A stretch of DNA of 64,000 nt from Holacanthus passer. Taxonomy: Eukaryota > Chordata > Actinopteri > Pomacanthidae. The notes beneath the pieces were generated by a model. It ran no database searches. It worked only from the letters and a program-made list of their open reading frames with translations, and was not told where the DNA came from. The position numbers and the translations under genes were made by a program. Positions 1-11,350 of the stretch are shown piece after piece. Position 1 is the first letter of the stretch. Each line of letters opens with the position of its first letter. The DNA is taken from positions 1,302,001 through 1,366,000 of the forward strand of contig JAFREQ010000045.1 in the NCBI GenBank assembly GCA_025331565.1. The letters are read 5' to 3'.

Positions 1-1848
1 TTTGGCTGCCTGAGAGAAAAGAGTGGAAAACGGAAATGTCGCGCTGAAAGCCCCGCTCTGTATTTGGGGGTTGTTATACGACAGGGCCGCGGCGAGTATT
101 TGAGGAATCTAACCCCCTTTTCCTGCTGTAGGTTGCTCTATTAGCCCAGACATATTTCACTGTCACCGTTATGTGGCTGAGCGGAGCGGAGAGTGGGTGT
201 GGGCTGATTCAGGAGAGCCTGGGCTTCCACCGCACACCTCAGGCTGAATCTGCCGCTGCCCCAATATTGACTCTAATAAGGTTTTTCCTGCAGATGCAAA
301 CACTTACCGTTATCACATTTCTCTTTCATTTTTCCAGCCACTTAAAATTTTGATTAAACAAAAGCAAAAAACAATTTCCTTCAAGTCTCCCAAAGATCAA
401 TGAATTGTTGAACAGCGGCTGATAAGAGCAGGGTGGGAAACCAACACCAGCCAACAGCCAAATGCAGGTATATAAATACAAACAGTGGCTGGTAAGCTTG
501 TCTATTGTTGCAGCCACTTTGGCAGGTGACCAGCCATTATATGAGCTTCCTATTCTAGTGGAAACATCTAAAAATAAAATTGTGAATTCTGGGATTTACC
601 AACCAGTTTGCAGTGTGAGACTTTTTGCCCAAACACGTCTCACCAGATAGCTGAAAAACATCAGGAGCCAGTCACTTAAAAATATATTGTTATATTGCTG
701 TTACAGACAATGCTCACCTGTACGCTCACTGCGCCTGGGCTCGGCAACTCTTCCTCTGGTTTCATTTTGGAGCGTTTGTGGTGCATCGGGTCTCCTGTGC
801 TGCTCACTGCAGATTCACTTGTTGGTTTGGTCTGAAATAGAAAATGGTTCATCATTTCTTGCTTCCCATGACATGGATTTAACTATATAGACGATTTAAT
901 TTTAGATTTAACTTATATTTCTTATGTAGTATAATTAAAAATGCATGTGATGTTTATAAGTCAATCAATCATTTACTTAATCAAGCATAAAAAACAACTG
1001 TAGTTGCGGCATATTGATTTTCATAAGGCAAGAGCTTTAACTGTACAAATGAAAAACTACGCAATTCACTGTATCACATTAGCTCCTCTAATCACAGCAA
1101 TTACAACAAACTCATGAACCAATTCAATGACCTGACTTTGGCCCTGGCTTAAATTGGCCCTTGGGGGAATTCTTGTTACATGCAAAGCTCACAAGAATAA
1201 AAGAAGTTTTCCCTTCAAATCTTGCCTCTCCTAATGTTGATGTTTTTCAGAGGACACTCCAGGTTGTAGTGATCCTGTCAGTAACATGAAACGCATTCGT
1301 CCTACTATCTTCACCGAAAGATACGAGATTCGGCCGTGGCCCCAAAGCAATATTCTGTTTATTCAGGAGAAGGAAAAGGCAATTTTGGTGTTCCCAATTT
1401 GAAGGAGGCCTCATTCACGATAACACAAAATTCAAGCGATGGGAAACAGCAGGGAGGACGGGTAATAAACATTGAATATTTACTTCAAATGTGGGCCCGC
1501 ACATACAGTAAGGGTTGAGGGAGGGGAGAAAAAGCCCCTTTGGATCCATCCATCCATGTCAATATTCCCTCTCTATATCCTTGTTCTCTCTCTAGTGATT
1601 AATGGAGTCAGCAGTGGGATTCTATGCTAACAAGCCCCTTGTTGTTTGCTGCAGGCACCTTCTCGGCAGTCTAAAAACAAGAGACAACACAAGTAGGAGG
1701 AAACTCCCAGGAGATGAGCGCACGGAGGGGGGGGGTCCTGCCTGTACCATGTTAGCTCGCCGCATTTCGCTGAGATGCGGCTGGCATGCGACGCCGCTAT
1801 CTATTACCTGTGATGATGAATCGCACGGGCGCCTGCCGATGCTCTCAC
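1..1848 (-). other. gli3: gli3 intron 8, 5' part
   Basis: No exon is recognisable on either strand. The next expected coding block (NKPTSESAVSS) was looked for in all minus-strand frames and not seen. Around 1250-1450 there is unique, repeat-free sequence of even composition that could be regulatory, but nothing specific marks it. The intron runs out of the window at its 3' side. Confidence 0.75.
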
Positions 1849-2068
1849 CTGTGAGGAGTCGTTGGAGATGGCTGAGCGCTCGCTGGCGCTGAGCCCGGAG
1901 GGGGGGATGCCAGGTACGGGCCTCTGGGTGGCGAAGGCCGGCGACGGGTGGATGAGGGGCGGACTGTGGCCGAAGGCAGAGCCCACGATGCCCGGTTGAC
2001 GGCCAATCAGCTGCTGGTGCACGTGCAAAGCCACCGGGGTTGGAGGGTAGGCGAAGCTTAACGCTGGG
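1849..2068 (-). CDS. gli3: gli3 exon 8 (residues 352-425)
   Basis: The acceptor is a run of T then CCAG, ending at 2069; the donor is CAG|GTGAGAG at 1848. The exon completes Ser352, adds 73 codons and ends in phase 0 after Gln425. The peptide starts PALSFAYPPTPVALHVHQQL and contains GSAFGHSPPLIHPSP, ATQRPVPGIP and a Ser-rich end, DSSQ. GSAFGHSPPLIHP..(T/A)F.TQRP(I/V)PGIP is diagnostic for GLI3. The following exon in other vertebrates begins NKPTSESAVSST and leads into the first zinc finger; it is not found in 1-1848 and presumably lies to the left. The segment is the last part of the repressor region before the zinc fingers. Confidence 0.96.
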
Positions 2069-3640
2069 CTGGAAAAAAAGAGAAGAGTATAATAATCTGA
2101 AAACTAAAATACAACTTCACTAAATCATCAGTTGCAAAGGCAATGAGGCAAAAAGGGGGAAGACAGAGAATAAATGGATTGTTCTGGATAGTTCCTCGTC
2201 CCTGAGGACAATCTGACAGGAGATGGTGTGGTAATGCTGGAACCATGGGGCTGCCGGCAAATCCCTGCCAATGAATGTTCAGCTTGTTAACACACAGTAA
2301 ATTATCATGTGGTCTGTGTAAGGCAGTATGTCATTCTTCCACTGGGCAAATGATACAGATGATTAACAATCTGGAGTGTGTCCTATAGCCATGTAAATAA
2401 AGCTAAATTAATTCCTTGTTCCTGCAACAGACTTGTTTCCTCAGTTTATTTACCCTCAACCTGAGCTAACTTTGTTTATCCTAAAAATCCCAGAAGCCAC
2501 CAAACCCCCTCTGGGGTCCGTCTAACCGCAGGTGAACCGCCAGATAAACACAGATCTGTGTGGCTCGACAGCAGCGGCCTCCATTCATCCTGAGCTCTGA
2601 CGCTTCGCTCTCGCTGCGACCCACAGTATGTCTGCTGATCTTATTACGAGCAGAGTGGAAATCAATGGGCCGAGACACATTTGGGGGCCCATCCGCTTGT
2701 CATATCACTCATCAGTCTGTTCGGCTCTGGCTATTTGGGTCCTGTCACCAGGACAGTGGCTGAGCGTGCAGCATGATTGATCAGACTCTTCTTACAGATC
2801 GCTGATCAATGGCCGTGGGTGGGGCGATGGATCTTTCCTTTTCCCTTCTCTCTTCTTCTCTTTTTCTTCCCTTTGCTCGCCCCTGGTACCGGGGTGTGAT
2901 GTACAGTATGTGATGTTTCCATGAGGTGCAGCGGATGACTGACACAAGCCGCCGGGGAGGCAGGCCGACTGGCTGGCTGGGAGATCGTCACCCACATACA
3001 TACGATGGACGCGCACTCTTATTCGCTCAACCACACACTTTCTTTCCCCCTTTACTTAAACTACAGTAAGATGATGGTGCCATCCTGATGGGCTGTATGA
3101 AAAATGAACCAATCAATGATATTAGAAAATCATCTACAACATCGTTCCCCTCAGGGAGATCCTGTTGTTTGATTTATCATTGGCACATGTTGGTCCCTGA
3201 ATGACCACCGCGAGAGAAGCACAATCAATCAAAGCTCCTGAAAGACATTCTGACAGGATGATTTTTTTTTAGAACTTATAAAAGGTAATCACAGGTAAGA
3301 GGACTCACAATAGACAACGGAGACACAATAAAAAGTGTTAAAAAAACGAAGCAGCAAAGGCTGAAATATCCTTATTTTTATTTAATGTTACGGATGAAGC
3401 TCCAGAAACACTGGATCCTACATTTCCCATAATGCAATGTGATAGTGTCTTTAATTACCTCCTCCTTGAGGCTCACTTCTTTCAAACCCAACACTTCCAG
3501 TTTTTCAGGATTTTAAGTCTAAGCCCAATTCAAGATAACGCAAGAAAACAATAATAACGATAAGACGAACAACGACAAGCAGAAGAAGAAGATTATAAAT
3601 GACTTGGGAGCTCTGAGAATAACTGATGCAGGACAGCTAC
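2069..3640 (-). other. gli3: gli3 intron 7
   Basis: This 1.57-kb intron starts at the weak donor GTAGCT (3640) and ends in a T-rich tract and CCAG. The stretch 2455-2830 is repeat-free, of balanced composition, and is listed as a candidate regulatory block. The remainder is AT-rich with no recognisable gene. Confidence 0.85.
2455..2830. promoter_or_regulatory. candidate intronic regulatory block, intron 7
   Basis: This is unique sequence with no simple repeat. It contains an inverted repeat of ATTGATCAG (2776-2784) and CTGATCAAT (2802-2810) separated by 17 bases, plus GATAAAC and TTATTACG-type sites. Conservation cannot be tested here, so regulatory function is inference. Confidence 0.3.
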
Positions 3641-3842
3641 CTGATGGCTCCAGCAGAGAGGTGACCGTAGGAGCCGCTGGTGGAGGAGCTGGAGCGGGAG
3701 TTGTTGAGCATGGTGACGAGAGAGTTGGGCGAGTTGCGGATCATGGTCTGCAGGTCAAAGCTGTGCTCGGAGAGGGGCGAGATGGGCAGGGGCCGCTTCC
3801 TGCTGGGCCGCGACGGCAGCCGCGGGCTCGAGAAGCGAGAGC
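3641..3842 (-). CDS. gli3: gli3 exon 7 with SUFU-binding motif (residues 285-351)
   Basis: The acceptor is CCTGCAG ending at 3843, and the donor is ATCAG|GTAGCT at 3640. The exon completes Gly285, encodes 66 residues and leaves AG for Ser352. It carries the most conserved N-terminal block of the GLI family: SRFSSPRL, then RPSRKR, SPLSEHSFDLQTMIR, SPNSLVTMLNNSRSS and SGSYGHLSAG. SYGHL at residues 342-346 is the known SUFU-binding motif, through which cytoplasmic SUFU restrains GLI proteins. An unusual feature is PLPISPLSE where the family normally has (A/T)LSISPLSD. The donor is off-consensus at its last positions, and read-through would meet a stop at the first intronic codon. Confidence 0.97.
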
Positions 3843-6800
3843 CTGCAGGATGAGGAAAGAGGAGGAGATCAGAGTGTGGCACTGGAAAAGAATGACTGTG
3901 AACATGAAAGGTTGACATGGCCTGTAAAGTGTAAATGAACCCTTATCTGCTCCCTCATTCCACGTGTTTTGGAGAAGAGCATCAGCTAAATTCCTACAAA
4001 TTAGTTACAGATCCAAAAAGAGCGTTTGCTGGTTTATACATGCTTTTCTGTTTGACTTCATCCAAACTCTAACCTAATCTAACCCCAGCAGATGACATTT
4101 TTGTCAATCATCAGACAAAAGGCTCATCTGAATGAGTGTTCAGCTGTCACTTGATGCACTGCTTGCATTTCATCCATGAGAAAACATGCCTTTTATGTTG
4201 GAGAAATGCTCTGACTGTGTATGGTAATATTTAATCAAGTCCAATTTGACTCGTTATTCAAATGCAATCAGTGTTGACTGGAAATACTAAAAAGGGGGTT
4301 TGAAAAGGTAAAAGGCGGAAACGGCACAACCATTCTCTCTGCACATACAATGAGCCACGGGTAGAGATTAAAACATGACTTTTGTTGTCTTTTCACATGG
4401 AGATGTCACAAACAAGACAGGGAAAAACAGAGGGAGATGGAAGGAGGGGGAAGAAAGCGCTGAGGGGATGTCGTGCTTTGTGCGTGAACTGACACAATGA
4501 CTTTGTGACTCAAGACTTGGAAATAAAACATTTTGAGTTATTTTATAAAGGCAAACAAAACCAGCTTACGCAGCCCCGATAACCCCCCTCCATATTTACG
4601 TCCCCCACAATCCATCCATCTCCCAAACGTAAATGCTCCATCTCTCGTTTGACACATCCAACGATTACAGAACGCTCCATTCACATGGTAATCAGAGTGT
4701 GTGGATGTGAATGTGTGTGTGTGTGTGGATGCCTCTGCGGTGGCAGCGGTGGTGTTCTGGCATACGTAGGCCTGGGTTTCGACTACGGCACGAAGCTGTA
4801 TGGAGAGTAACACCCCCTTTACATTGTCATTGTATGGAAAATCTGTCTTTTTTTTCTGTCTTAGTGACGGGGGTGTCGGGGGGCACAGAACATATACACA
4901 TATAAATCCCTGAGCGCACACAATGGCTAAATACAATGTAGTTTGTCATGTGACGCTCCTCGACATGTCTGAGTTTTCACTATTTCATTCAGCTCAAAAC
5001 ATATGTTATAATCCTGCAAAAAAAAAATCTTTAGCGTCCTGGTTTGGACGAATTCAACCTTCTATATACAAAATTTGACACACCTGACACTTTTTAAACA
5101 AGCAAATCCACCAGAAGCGAATTAGGAAAATTCACTTGTGGTGAATTAGGAGAGGGGGGCACAGCCGAGGAGGAGGGCCAGCGTCCCACCACTGCAAAGC
5201 CTCATGGGAGTGGTGTTTATTAATGCACAACCCAAATGATAAATCGGCCAACCGGGGAGACAGAGAGTGGAGCGTCCTGGCTCGTAGCAGGACTGTCCCT
5301 CTAATTTCCTCTTGATTTATGGACGGGATGGCTGCTTGCGAGCCGCGTCATTAATTCTTCTGGCCAGGGAGGGTTTAGACAGGCCGGACTGACGGCGGTG
5401 GAAATAAAAACTGGCTCCAAAACTGGGGTTGAACCCTTGCCGACACGCCTCGGGGCCACCTGAGAGGGACGCTATCACAGGGGAGGGCTGGAGTGTGAAT
5501 ATGAGACGGGCCGGAAAACTTACTTTAGGACATATAAAGGTACTAAAGAATAATTGTTGACGTGAATAAAAATGACAGTAATCCTCAGAGTTGGTGTAAT
5601 TCAATATAAAGATTATGTGTCACTTCTTTGTTTGTGGTGTGCTTCAGTAAATTTTGCCTAACAGATGCAATTATTGGCAAATTATTGTAATTACAGCTCA
5701 AGCAAGAAAATCAATAACTACAATTAAACGGTCTGTTTGTATCAAACGTGACTCGCAGCGTTCAAAATGTTGCTAGAACCTGAACCTATTAATGAGAAAA
5801 ACACTGTATGAATAGAAAAAATAGCAATTAAAATGAACTAATAAAGACCACAAATAGACTTTAGTATCGTGATCTATGGGAGCGGTGGCACTAATTAGGC
5901 AGTAGGAACACAGACAATAGCCCATTAAAGCACAAATAGGCAGGACAGGCCCATTGTTTCATTAGCACAACTCTCACTGAAGGTAATTACTCTGATGTGA
6001 AACAGACTAAAATAGCCGCAGTAACATGGTAGCCCAGATTATCAGCGAAAGCCTCTTGATAGACTCCGCTCTTTGTATATTTTTTTCTGAAATCCAACAA
6101 AGCTTTAAAGTGTTAATTTTTCAGCCGTTGGAACACACATTGTTGAAACATGATGACTTATTACCAGCAATGATCACAGGCGTTTTTTAAAGTGAGGAGC
6201 ATCGCATCTCCACTTAAATTTGGCCCTAATTGTTTTGTTTCAGTCTATTAATCTTAAAAAGTGACACAGAAGAAAGGATTTCTCCAGTGATGAATGGTGG
6301 GACATTCCAATTCCCACTTAATAGCAATTAATTTTCTGATACCCGCACAAGTTTGGCTAGTTTTAATTAGTTTGTTCAGAGGAATAGGGGGAACTTCACC
6401 CCGGATTTCCATGAAAGCGGCGTCTGCCTGACTAAATACATTCTCATCAAAGGGAGCGGGGTGAGGCTGTCCGACCTTTCTAAGATTCAGTGTGCGTTTA
6501 ATTTCCTATTTACACTTTAAAATAACTCATTAGCATAAGTCCTCTGCACACAGTCCTGAGCCCAACACATTAAGACAATAGCTCATTTAAATCATGTCAC
6601 AGTAAAGTTGCAGGTCCCTCCTCGCCGTGGTTGAGCTGCAGCTTCGTCTATATATAGGACGAGGTAGGTGTACTGTGAAGGTGCGTTTTAAAGGTTGAAT
6701 TCCCACCGGGGCCACCCATGCTCTAATGTGCAGGTATGCACTCGTAATACTTTAAGGTGCAATCCCTGCAGGCATACATGTGGTGGGTGTCTCTTCACCT

Positions 6801-7423
6801 GCTGGGCTGCATGTGAGTGAAATATCCAGGGTTTTTTTTTTTTTTTAGATGTCTGGGTTACCTGAAACTGCTGTTTAAACATTATTTCTAGAACTAAATT
6901 TTAAAATGTGTCATTAGGAAATGCTACATAGTGAAATGTAGGGATTTAAATAAAGTTGAAGGAACAGTTAAATGAAACCCAGGACATTTTTTTTTTGGCC
7001 TCGAAATTAGAACTGCAGAAAATGTTGAACTGCATATCGATGCTTCATGGATAAAAGAATTCATCAAATGTACATTGTTGGTGTCCACTGAAAACTACTT
7101 ATTTCCAAATTCAGCCTTCTTGAATTTTTTTTTTTTTTTATAAAAAAATGAAAGATTCTTTCATGTGTTTCTTCTACTTCTTATGCTAAAAATAAACTTC
7201 ACTGTCACAAAGTTGAAAACAGTGCTTCTTTTTTATTACCACAGATCATGAACAGCTGACTATTTGGATATGTGGTTTTTCAGTTGCACACAAGTACTGG
7301 ATCAGTATCTGGCGTCACGTCATGATACTAGCAATCCCAGATCAGCAGTCCTGAGACACATAGAAATGGACTTGTGTGTGTGTGCGTCATGAACTGTGCT
7401 ATCAGTCATGAGTGCAGACTTAC
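3843..7423 (-). other. gli3: gli3 intron 6
   Basis: This 3.58-kb intron has a consensus donor GTAAGT and a CCTGCAG acceptor. It contains a short TG repeat (4712-4727), several A and T runs (6833-6846, 7128-7139) and two candidate regulatory stretches at 5130-5350 and 5840-6600. No coding exon is seen; a minus-strand frame at 4538-4936 has no family match and includes CA-repeat-encoded residues. Confidence 0.85.
5840..6600. promoter_or_regulatory. candidate intronic enhancer, intron 6
   Basis: This repeat-free block is dense in homeodomain-type cores: CTAATTAGG near 5891, CCATTAAAG near 5922, GGTAATTACT near 5981, GATTATCAG near 6038, TTAATCTT near 6247 and several AATTAAT or TTAATTAG sites at 6325-6370. 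Similar TAAT-rich conserved elements are known in GLI3 introns of other vertebrates, but I cannot assign this block to a named one. Confidence 0.4.
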
Positions 7424-7585
7424 CGTCCATCGCCTGCAGATACTCCATGTGCAGGGCGCTGGCACTGCTGGCGCCGGCCGTGGCCGCCACAGAAGGGAGA
7501 AGGTCGGTCGTGTAAGGGCTCCGGTGGCCCGCCAGCAGGGCCATCTGGTGGTAGTACTCGGCTGTGGTCAGACCTGTGTGAGGCG
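7424..7585 (-). CDS. gli3: gli3 exon 6 (residues 231-284)
   Basis: The acceptor is CTCCAG ending at 7586, and the donor is an exact consensus, G|GTAAGT, at 7423. The exon completes Ala231, encodes 53 residues and leaves G for codon 285. The peptide contains APHTGLTTAEYYHQMALLAG, then RSPYTTDLLPS, and ends HMEYLQAMD. AEYYHQMALL.G.RSPY and HMEYL.AMD are GLI3 signatures. Between them an Ala/Ser/Gly-rich stretch (AATAGASSASA) appears about five residues longer than in the human protein, which would make this exon roughly 15 bases longer. The very GC-rich sequence opens long frames on both strands; only the minus-strand frame matches the family. Confidence 0.95.
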
Positions 7586-10500
7586 CTGGAGCCGGAGAAC
7601 AATCGGGTCAGCAAAGAGGAAACGAGGCAACCAAAACGTGAAGGTGACAGATGAGGAGACTGCATGGAAGGAAATCTTTTGAAAAAAAGGTGGTTAGAGA
7701 GGAAGTATTTGAAGAAGAGAGAGAGTAAAGAAAGACAAAGAATTAGGTAGTGAGAAAAACACAGGTGGGGGGGAGCACCTGCACTGCATTATAAATCTGC
7801 GTTCATTTACATTAGATGATAATCAGCTCAGCAGAACAGTAATGAGCACATTAGCAACAACATCAAGTTAAGCAAAACAGCTGCACAGGGAGCATCACCT
7901 GAAGTGGAGAGCCTCACTGGGGATTACCGGATGCTTGCTCAGAGATTACAGTGAGTGCGCATTAGTGTTTGATTGATGCATTCATGCCGAGCACAGCAGA
8001 ACCGATCGTCTTACAATACAATTCTTGAACAGCCTTTTCTTCTTACTGTTCCTTGATCACTTTGGAGAGAGTGCACGAGCGTACATATATGTGTATGTGT
8101 GTGTGTGGTAAGAGTATGTGGGCTGACACATCTTTTGCCAGAGATGCTGCTTGTGTGTTGTACACATCAGGGCTGCAGTCTGCAGATATGCAACCTGCTC
8201 CTCGACTCTGCTCCCTTAAACTGCAAAACAGGAAAACAAAAGGCCTAAATCTGCCCAGATATATCTGCATGCATAAAGATCCAGCAAACGATTTCTGCCT
8301 CCACTTCACTCTCTCCTTCTTTCTCAAAATGCCTCTTTCCCGAGTCATTCCCTTAGTTATAGTGTTGTAAGTCCTTGAACCGTAGCCTAAAAATAAACAT
8401 CTGGTGGTGGGCTTCCTTATGCAAATATTCTAAGAAAGAGAGAAGGAAAAGACTAACACTGTGGTTTTGGATGCAAATATAGAATCGGTTCAGACCCACA
8501 GAGAGCTGCAGCTCTTTTTCCCCCCAATTGAGGAAATAAAGAGAAAATAAATAAAGAAACACTGTATGAGGAGATTTCCTCTTAAGGCTGGCTTGTATGC
8601 CTGCAATATGCATCCATGATTGGTTGAATGAATGTAAGAAAAAATTCTAAATTAATTCGATCTGGGTATTATGTGTTCAGTGGAAGGTGGGGAGTTTCTT
8701 AATTGTCTCCACTGTTCCGCCTTAGCTTTGCTTTTGCATTCAACCATAATATGGCCCATTCAGGATCCACGCACAGAAAAAGGGCTTTGCGGAATTTCTA
8801 AATCAGAAACGCTGGCATCCGAGTGCGATCCTGGGGGCAAAAAGGGGGGAGTGGGGGAAGGCTCTCAGTGTGGCACCTGACGTGGAAAAGGCAGAGACTT
8901 GCCTCAGGACTCAGTGAGCCACCGGGTGCTCCTTCAGCATTACAATAGGATCAGGGCAAGCCTACCTCTGAACCCCATCTCACATAGAAAAGAGAGAAAT
9001 ACTGTGAGGGAGGAGCAAAAAAAAAAAAAAAAAGATGTGAAAGCAAATGTGTGGCAGCAAGAGGGTGGCACTAAATCCCACCCACTTTAAATCTCCATTA
9101 GATTCTGTTAATTAATTCATCATTATTCAAATGTACTTTTTGGTAGGAAAAAAAAATGCATATTGAAGAAGGAGGCTCCCTGTAAGCGTGGTGATATACT
9201 AACAACACAAAAGCTGATGGGTTAATTAATCACTGGATTGATTAAAGGAGTAATTAGGTGCCTCATTCACAATTCACAGCATTATGAACTGAAAGGGGAT
9301 CATGTGGTAGGTTGGAGAAACTATTTTGATTTAAAGGCACGCTGAGACTGGTGCACATTATGTTGCGGTAATGGAAAATTGGAGGGTAGAGACTTTGAGC
9401 TCGAGTATACACTTCCTGTTTGCAGAGAGCGTTGTTGGAGCGCAGGAGAGGGATTGAGTGAGGCTGAGAGCAGAGACTCCTGGTCTTCACTTCGACGCTG
9501 CTTTTAACAGACCTGGATGAGATGAAGCCCAGCGTGCAGAGGAAATACCCGTGCTATCTGCCCCTTACAGAAATACACTTCAACACAAGGTGCGGAGCTA
9601 AAGTGGGTCTCTGCAGCTGAAGTGTCGAAAGGTTGATGGCTGACGACATGAGGGCCGTAATAGGTCATCAGGCCTTTTCAAGACCTTTAAGGTGAATGTA
9701 GATATTTGGCAAATAAGTTTCCTTTTTATGGTCACTTGCAGCAGTTTCACTTTTTTCTTTTTTTGTTTGCAAAGTTTGCTAATCTGGATTTTACATCTGG
9801 TGCAGCTTTGCTTTGCATAAGCTTAAAGACAGAAAATACTAAATTAGCATTGCAGCTAACAGTTCTTTTTATAACTGGTTATTCTGTAATATATTTTTGC
9901 AATTAACCACCTAATTATTTAGTCAATGCCATGTCATAAAATGCTGTGTGCGAAATTTCCAGAAGCCGAGGTGGCGTCTTTAAATTGCTTGTTTTTTTCA
10001 GTGAGCAGTCCAAAACCCAAAGGTATTTAATTTTCAGTAATAAAAAATAACAAAAAACAGCAAATTCTCACAGTTACAAAGCTGAAAACCACTAATACTA
10101 AAATCCCATAATTTAAGTGCAACCAATCTTTTATCACACAACACTACATTGCTAAAAAATGTGTTTCTAATAGAGTGTGACTTTTCTGTAATATTGATTT
10201 TAGTATTAGTTTTTCATAATTCAACTGGTTCTGGTGTCCACTTTAATTGATTTCCCAGTCCAAATCCGTCATGAGATCTCAGGAAACAAATGCTCCCTGC
10301 AGGACACCACAACAACCGACCCCCCCACTCCCAACCCTGAACTTGAATCCGACCCTCCCCCGGTGCGCGCGTTGTAACTGTACGTGACCCTGCCGCTCAC
10401 TGATTCATCCTCCAGAGGTCTCTGACATGACTCACAGATCAAAAGGATTAGCCTCCCTCCAACCTGCGCCCCCACCCACACGGATCGCGCCGCACTCATA

Positions 10501-10831
10501 ATACTCCCATCCACCCGCTCCCTCACTCAGATAACATCTCACCAACCCCTGGGTCTTAATAGAGATGGATCTAGTTGCCTCTCACCTGACCTCCTCTGAT
10601 CTCAAACAGGAATTAAACTGATGCGGAGAATCGAGATTCCTCCTAATAGCGATCGAACCTCACCAATCAATTTCAGATATCATTTTTAAGGGTCTGCTGA
10701 GGTTTTGTCGGCCATTTCTGCGCCGCTGGGGTCGTGCGCAGATGTGTATGTGTGTGCTGTGTGTGCCTCTGCGCTGTGTGTGTATGTACACATCATGCTT
10801 TGTGCGTCGGTGTATGTTTCACTTTATTCAC
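7586..10831 (-). other. gli3: gli3 intron 5
   Basis: This 3.25-kb intron has donor GTGAAT at 10831 and acceptor CTCCAG at 7586. It holds a diverged dispersed repeat (9851-10100), a poly-A run near 9008-9023, and a short TG stretch near 8090-8107. Nothing else is recognisable. The overlapping frames at 8043-8370 are unsupported. Confidence 0.85.
9851..10100 (+). repeat. MITE-like dispersed repeat, copy A
   Basis: The copy starts TGCAGCTAACAG and contains a core resembling CCAGAAGCCGAGGTGGCGTCT, shortened here to the landmark GCCGAGGTGGCGTC, then TTTAAATTGCTTG and CCAAAACCCAAAG. The same order of landmarks appears at 40161-40493 (AGTCCAAGGTGACATC, CCAAATTCCTTG) and, on the other strand, at 20561-20869. 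From memory this is a family very common in teleost genomes, with terminal sequences built from TAACGATTA-type motifs. The right end is blurred by divergence. Confidence 0.6.
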
Positions 10832-11037
10832 CATCTGCAGGGCTGAGGCCCCGGGTGGCTGACAGAACAGAGATGGAGGGGCTGCTGTGGAGCGAGCGGA
10901 TGTAGTCCATGTATGGGTTGATGTAGGGGTGCGGAGGATGAAAGGGCGACTCCGCCCCCACAGAGGGGTTCCGCTGGGGCGAGATCCGGATGAGGGAGAT
11001 GTCGGAGAACGCCGGACTGCCCGCTAGTGCAGGAGGC
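10832..11037 (-). CDS. gli3: gli3 exon 5 (residues 162-230)
   Basis: The acceptor is CTCTGCAG ending at 11038 after a pyrimidine-rich tract, and the donor is ATG|GTGAAT at 10831. The exon completes Val162, encodes 68 residues and leaves G for codon 231. Diagnostic blocks are SLIRISPQRNP, then PHPYINPYMDYIRSLHSSPS and SATRGLSPAD, which are nearly invariant in vertebrate GLI3. The first part (LAGSPAFSDISLIR) resembles human GLI2 more than human GLI3, as discussed in the findings. Two extra minus-strand frames and one plus-strand frame across this span are shadows of this exon. A near-perfect 44-base palindrome sits 67-110 bases upstream of the acceptor on the gene strand. Confidence 0.96.
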
Positions 11038-11104
11038 CTGCAGAGACACAGAGGAAAATATAGAAAGAACATGAATACATATTTTAAATGTGCGTAACAT
11101 TTTA

Positions 11105-11148
11105 CAGCAATCACACACATTTCCTGAGGAAAGTGTGTGTGATTGCTG
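11105..11148. repeat. Near-perfect 44-base palindrome in intron 4
   Basis: CAGCAATCACACACA (11105-11119) is the exact reverse complement of TGTGTGTGATTGCTG (11134-11148). The inner TTTCCT and AGGAAA also pair, leaving one bulged G (11133) and a one-base centre. On the gene strand it lies 67 bases upstream of the exon 5 acceptor. Confidence 0.8.
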
Positions 11149-11184
11149 AAAACACTGATGCTTATAGGACAGATTTTTGGATGA

Positions 11185-11350
11185 TAACAGTTTCGAAGGG
11201 GAATTTTTTCCCAGTTAAAGGGTTTTTTTGGGGAGTTTTTCCTTAGCTAAATTGAAGGTCTGAGGATAGAAGATGTTGTTGTATGCTGTTCAGACTGCAA
11301 AGCCCCTCGAGGCAAATTTGTGATATTAGGCTGTATAAATAAAATTGTCT
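11185..11350 (+). repeat. Degenerate fish dispersed-repeat tail
   Basis: The order GGGAGTTTTTCCTTAGC, GGTCTGAGGATAGA, GCAAAGCCC and GGCTGTATAAATAAAATTG, followed by CTTGATTTGACTTGA, matches the 3' tail of a repeat often seen in teleost genomes (GGTTTTTCCTTGCC...TTGGCGCTATATAAATAAAATTGA, as remembered). No tRNA-like head is visible, so this is probably an old truncated insertion. Confidence 0.55.

Noticed and set aside
1..1848. Search for exon 9 and the zinc-finger exons
   Set aside because: No Cys2-His2 pattern or NKPTSES-like peptide was found in any minus-strand frame.
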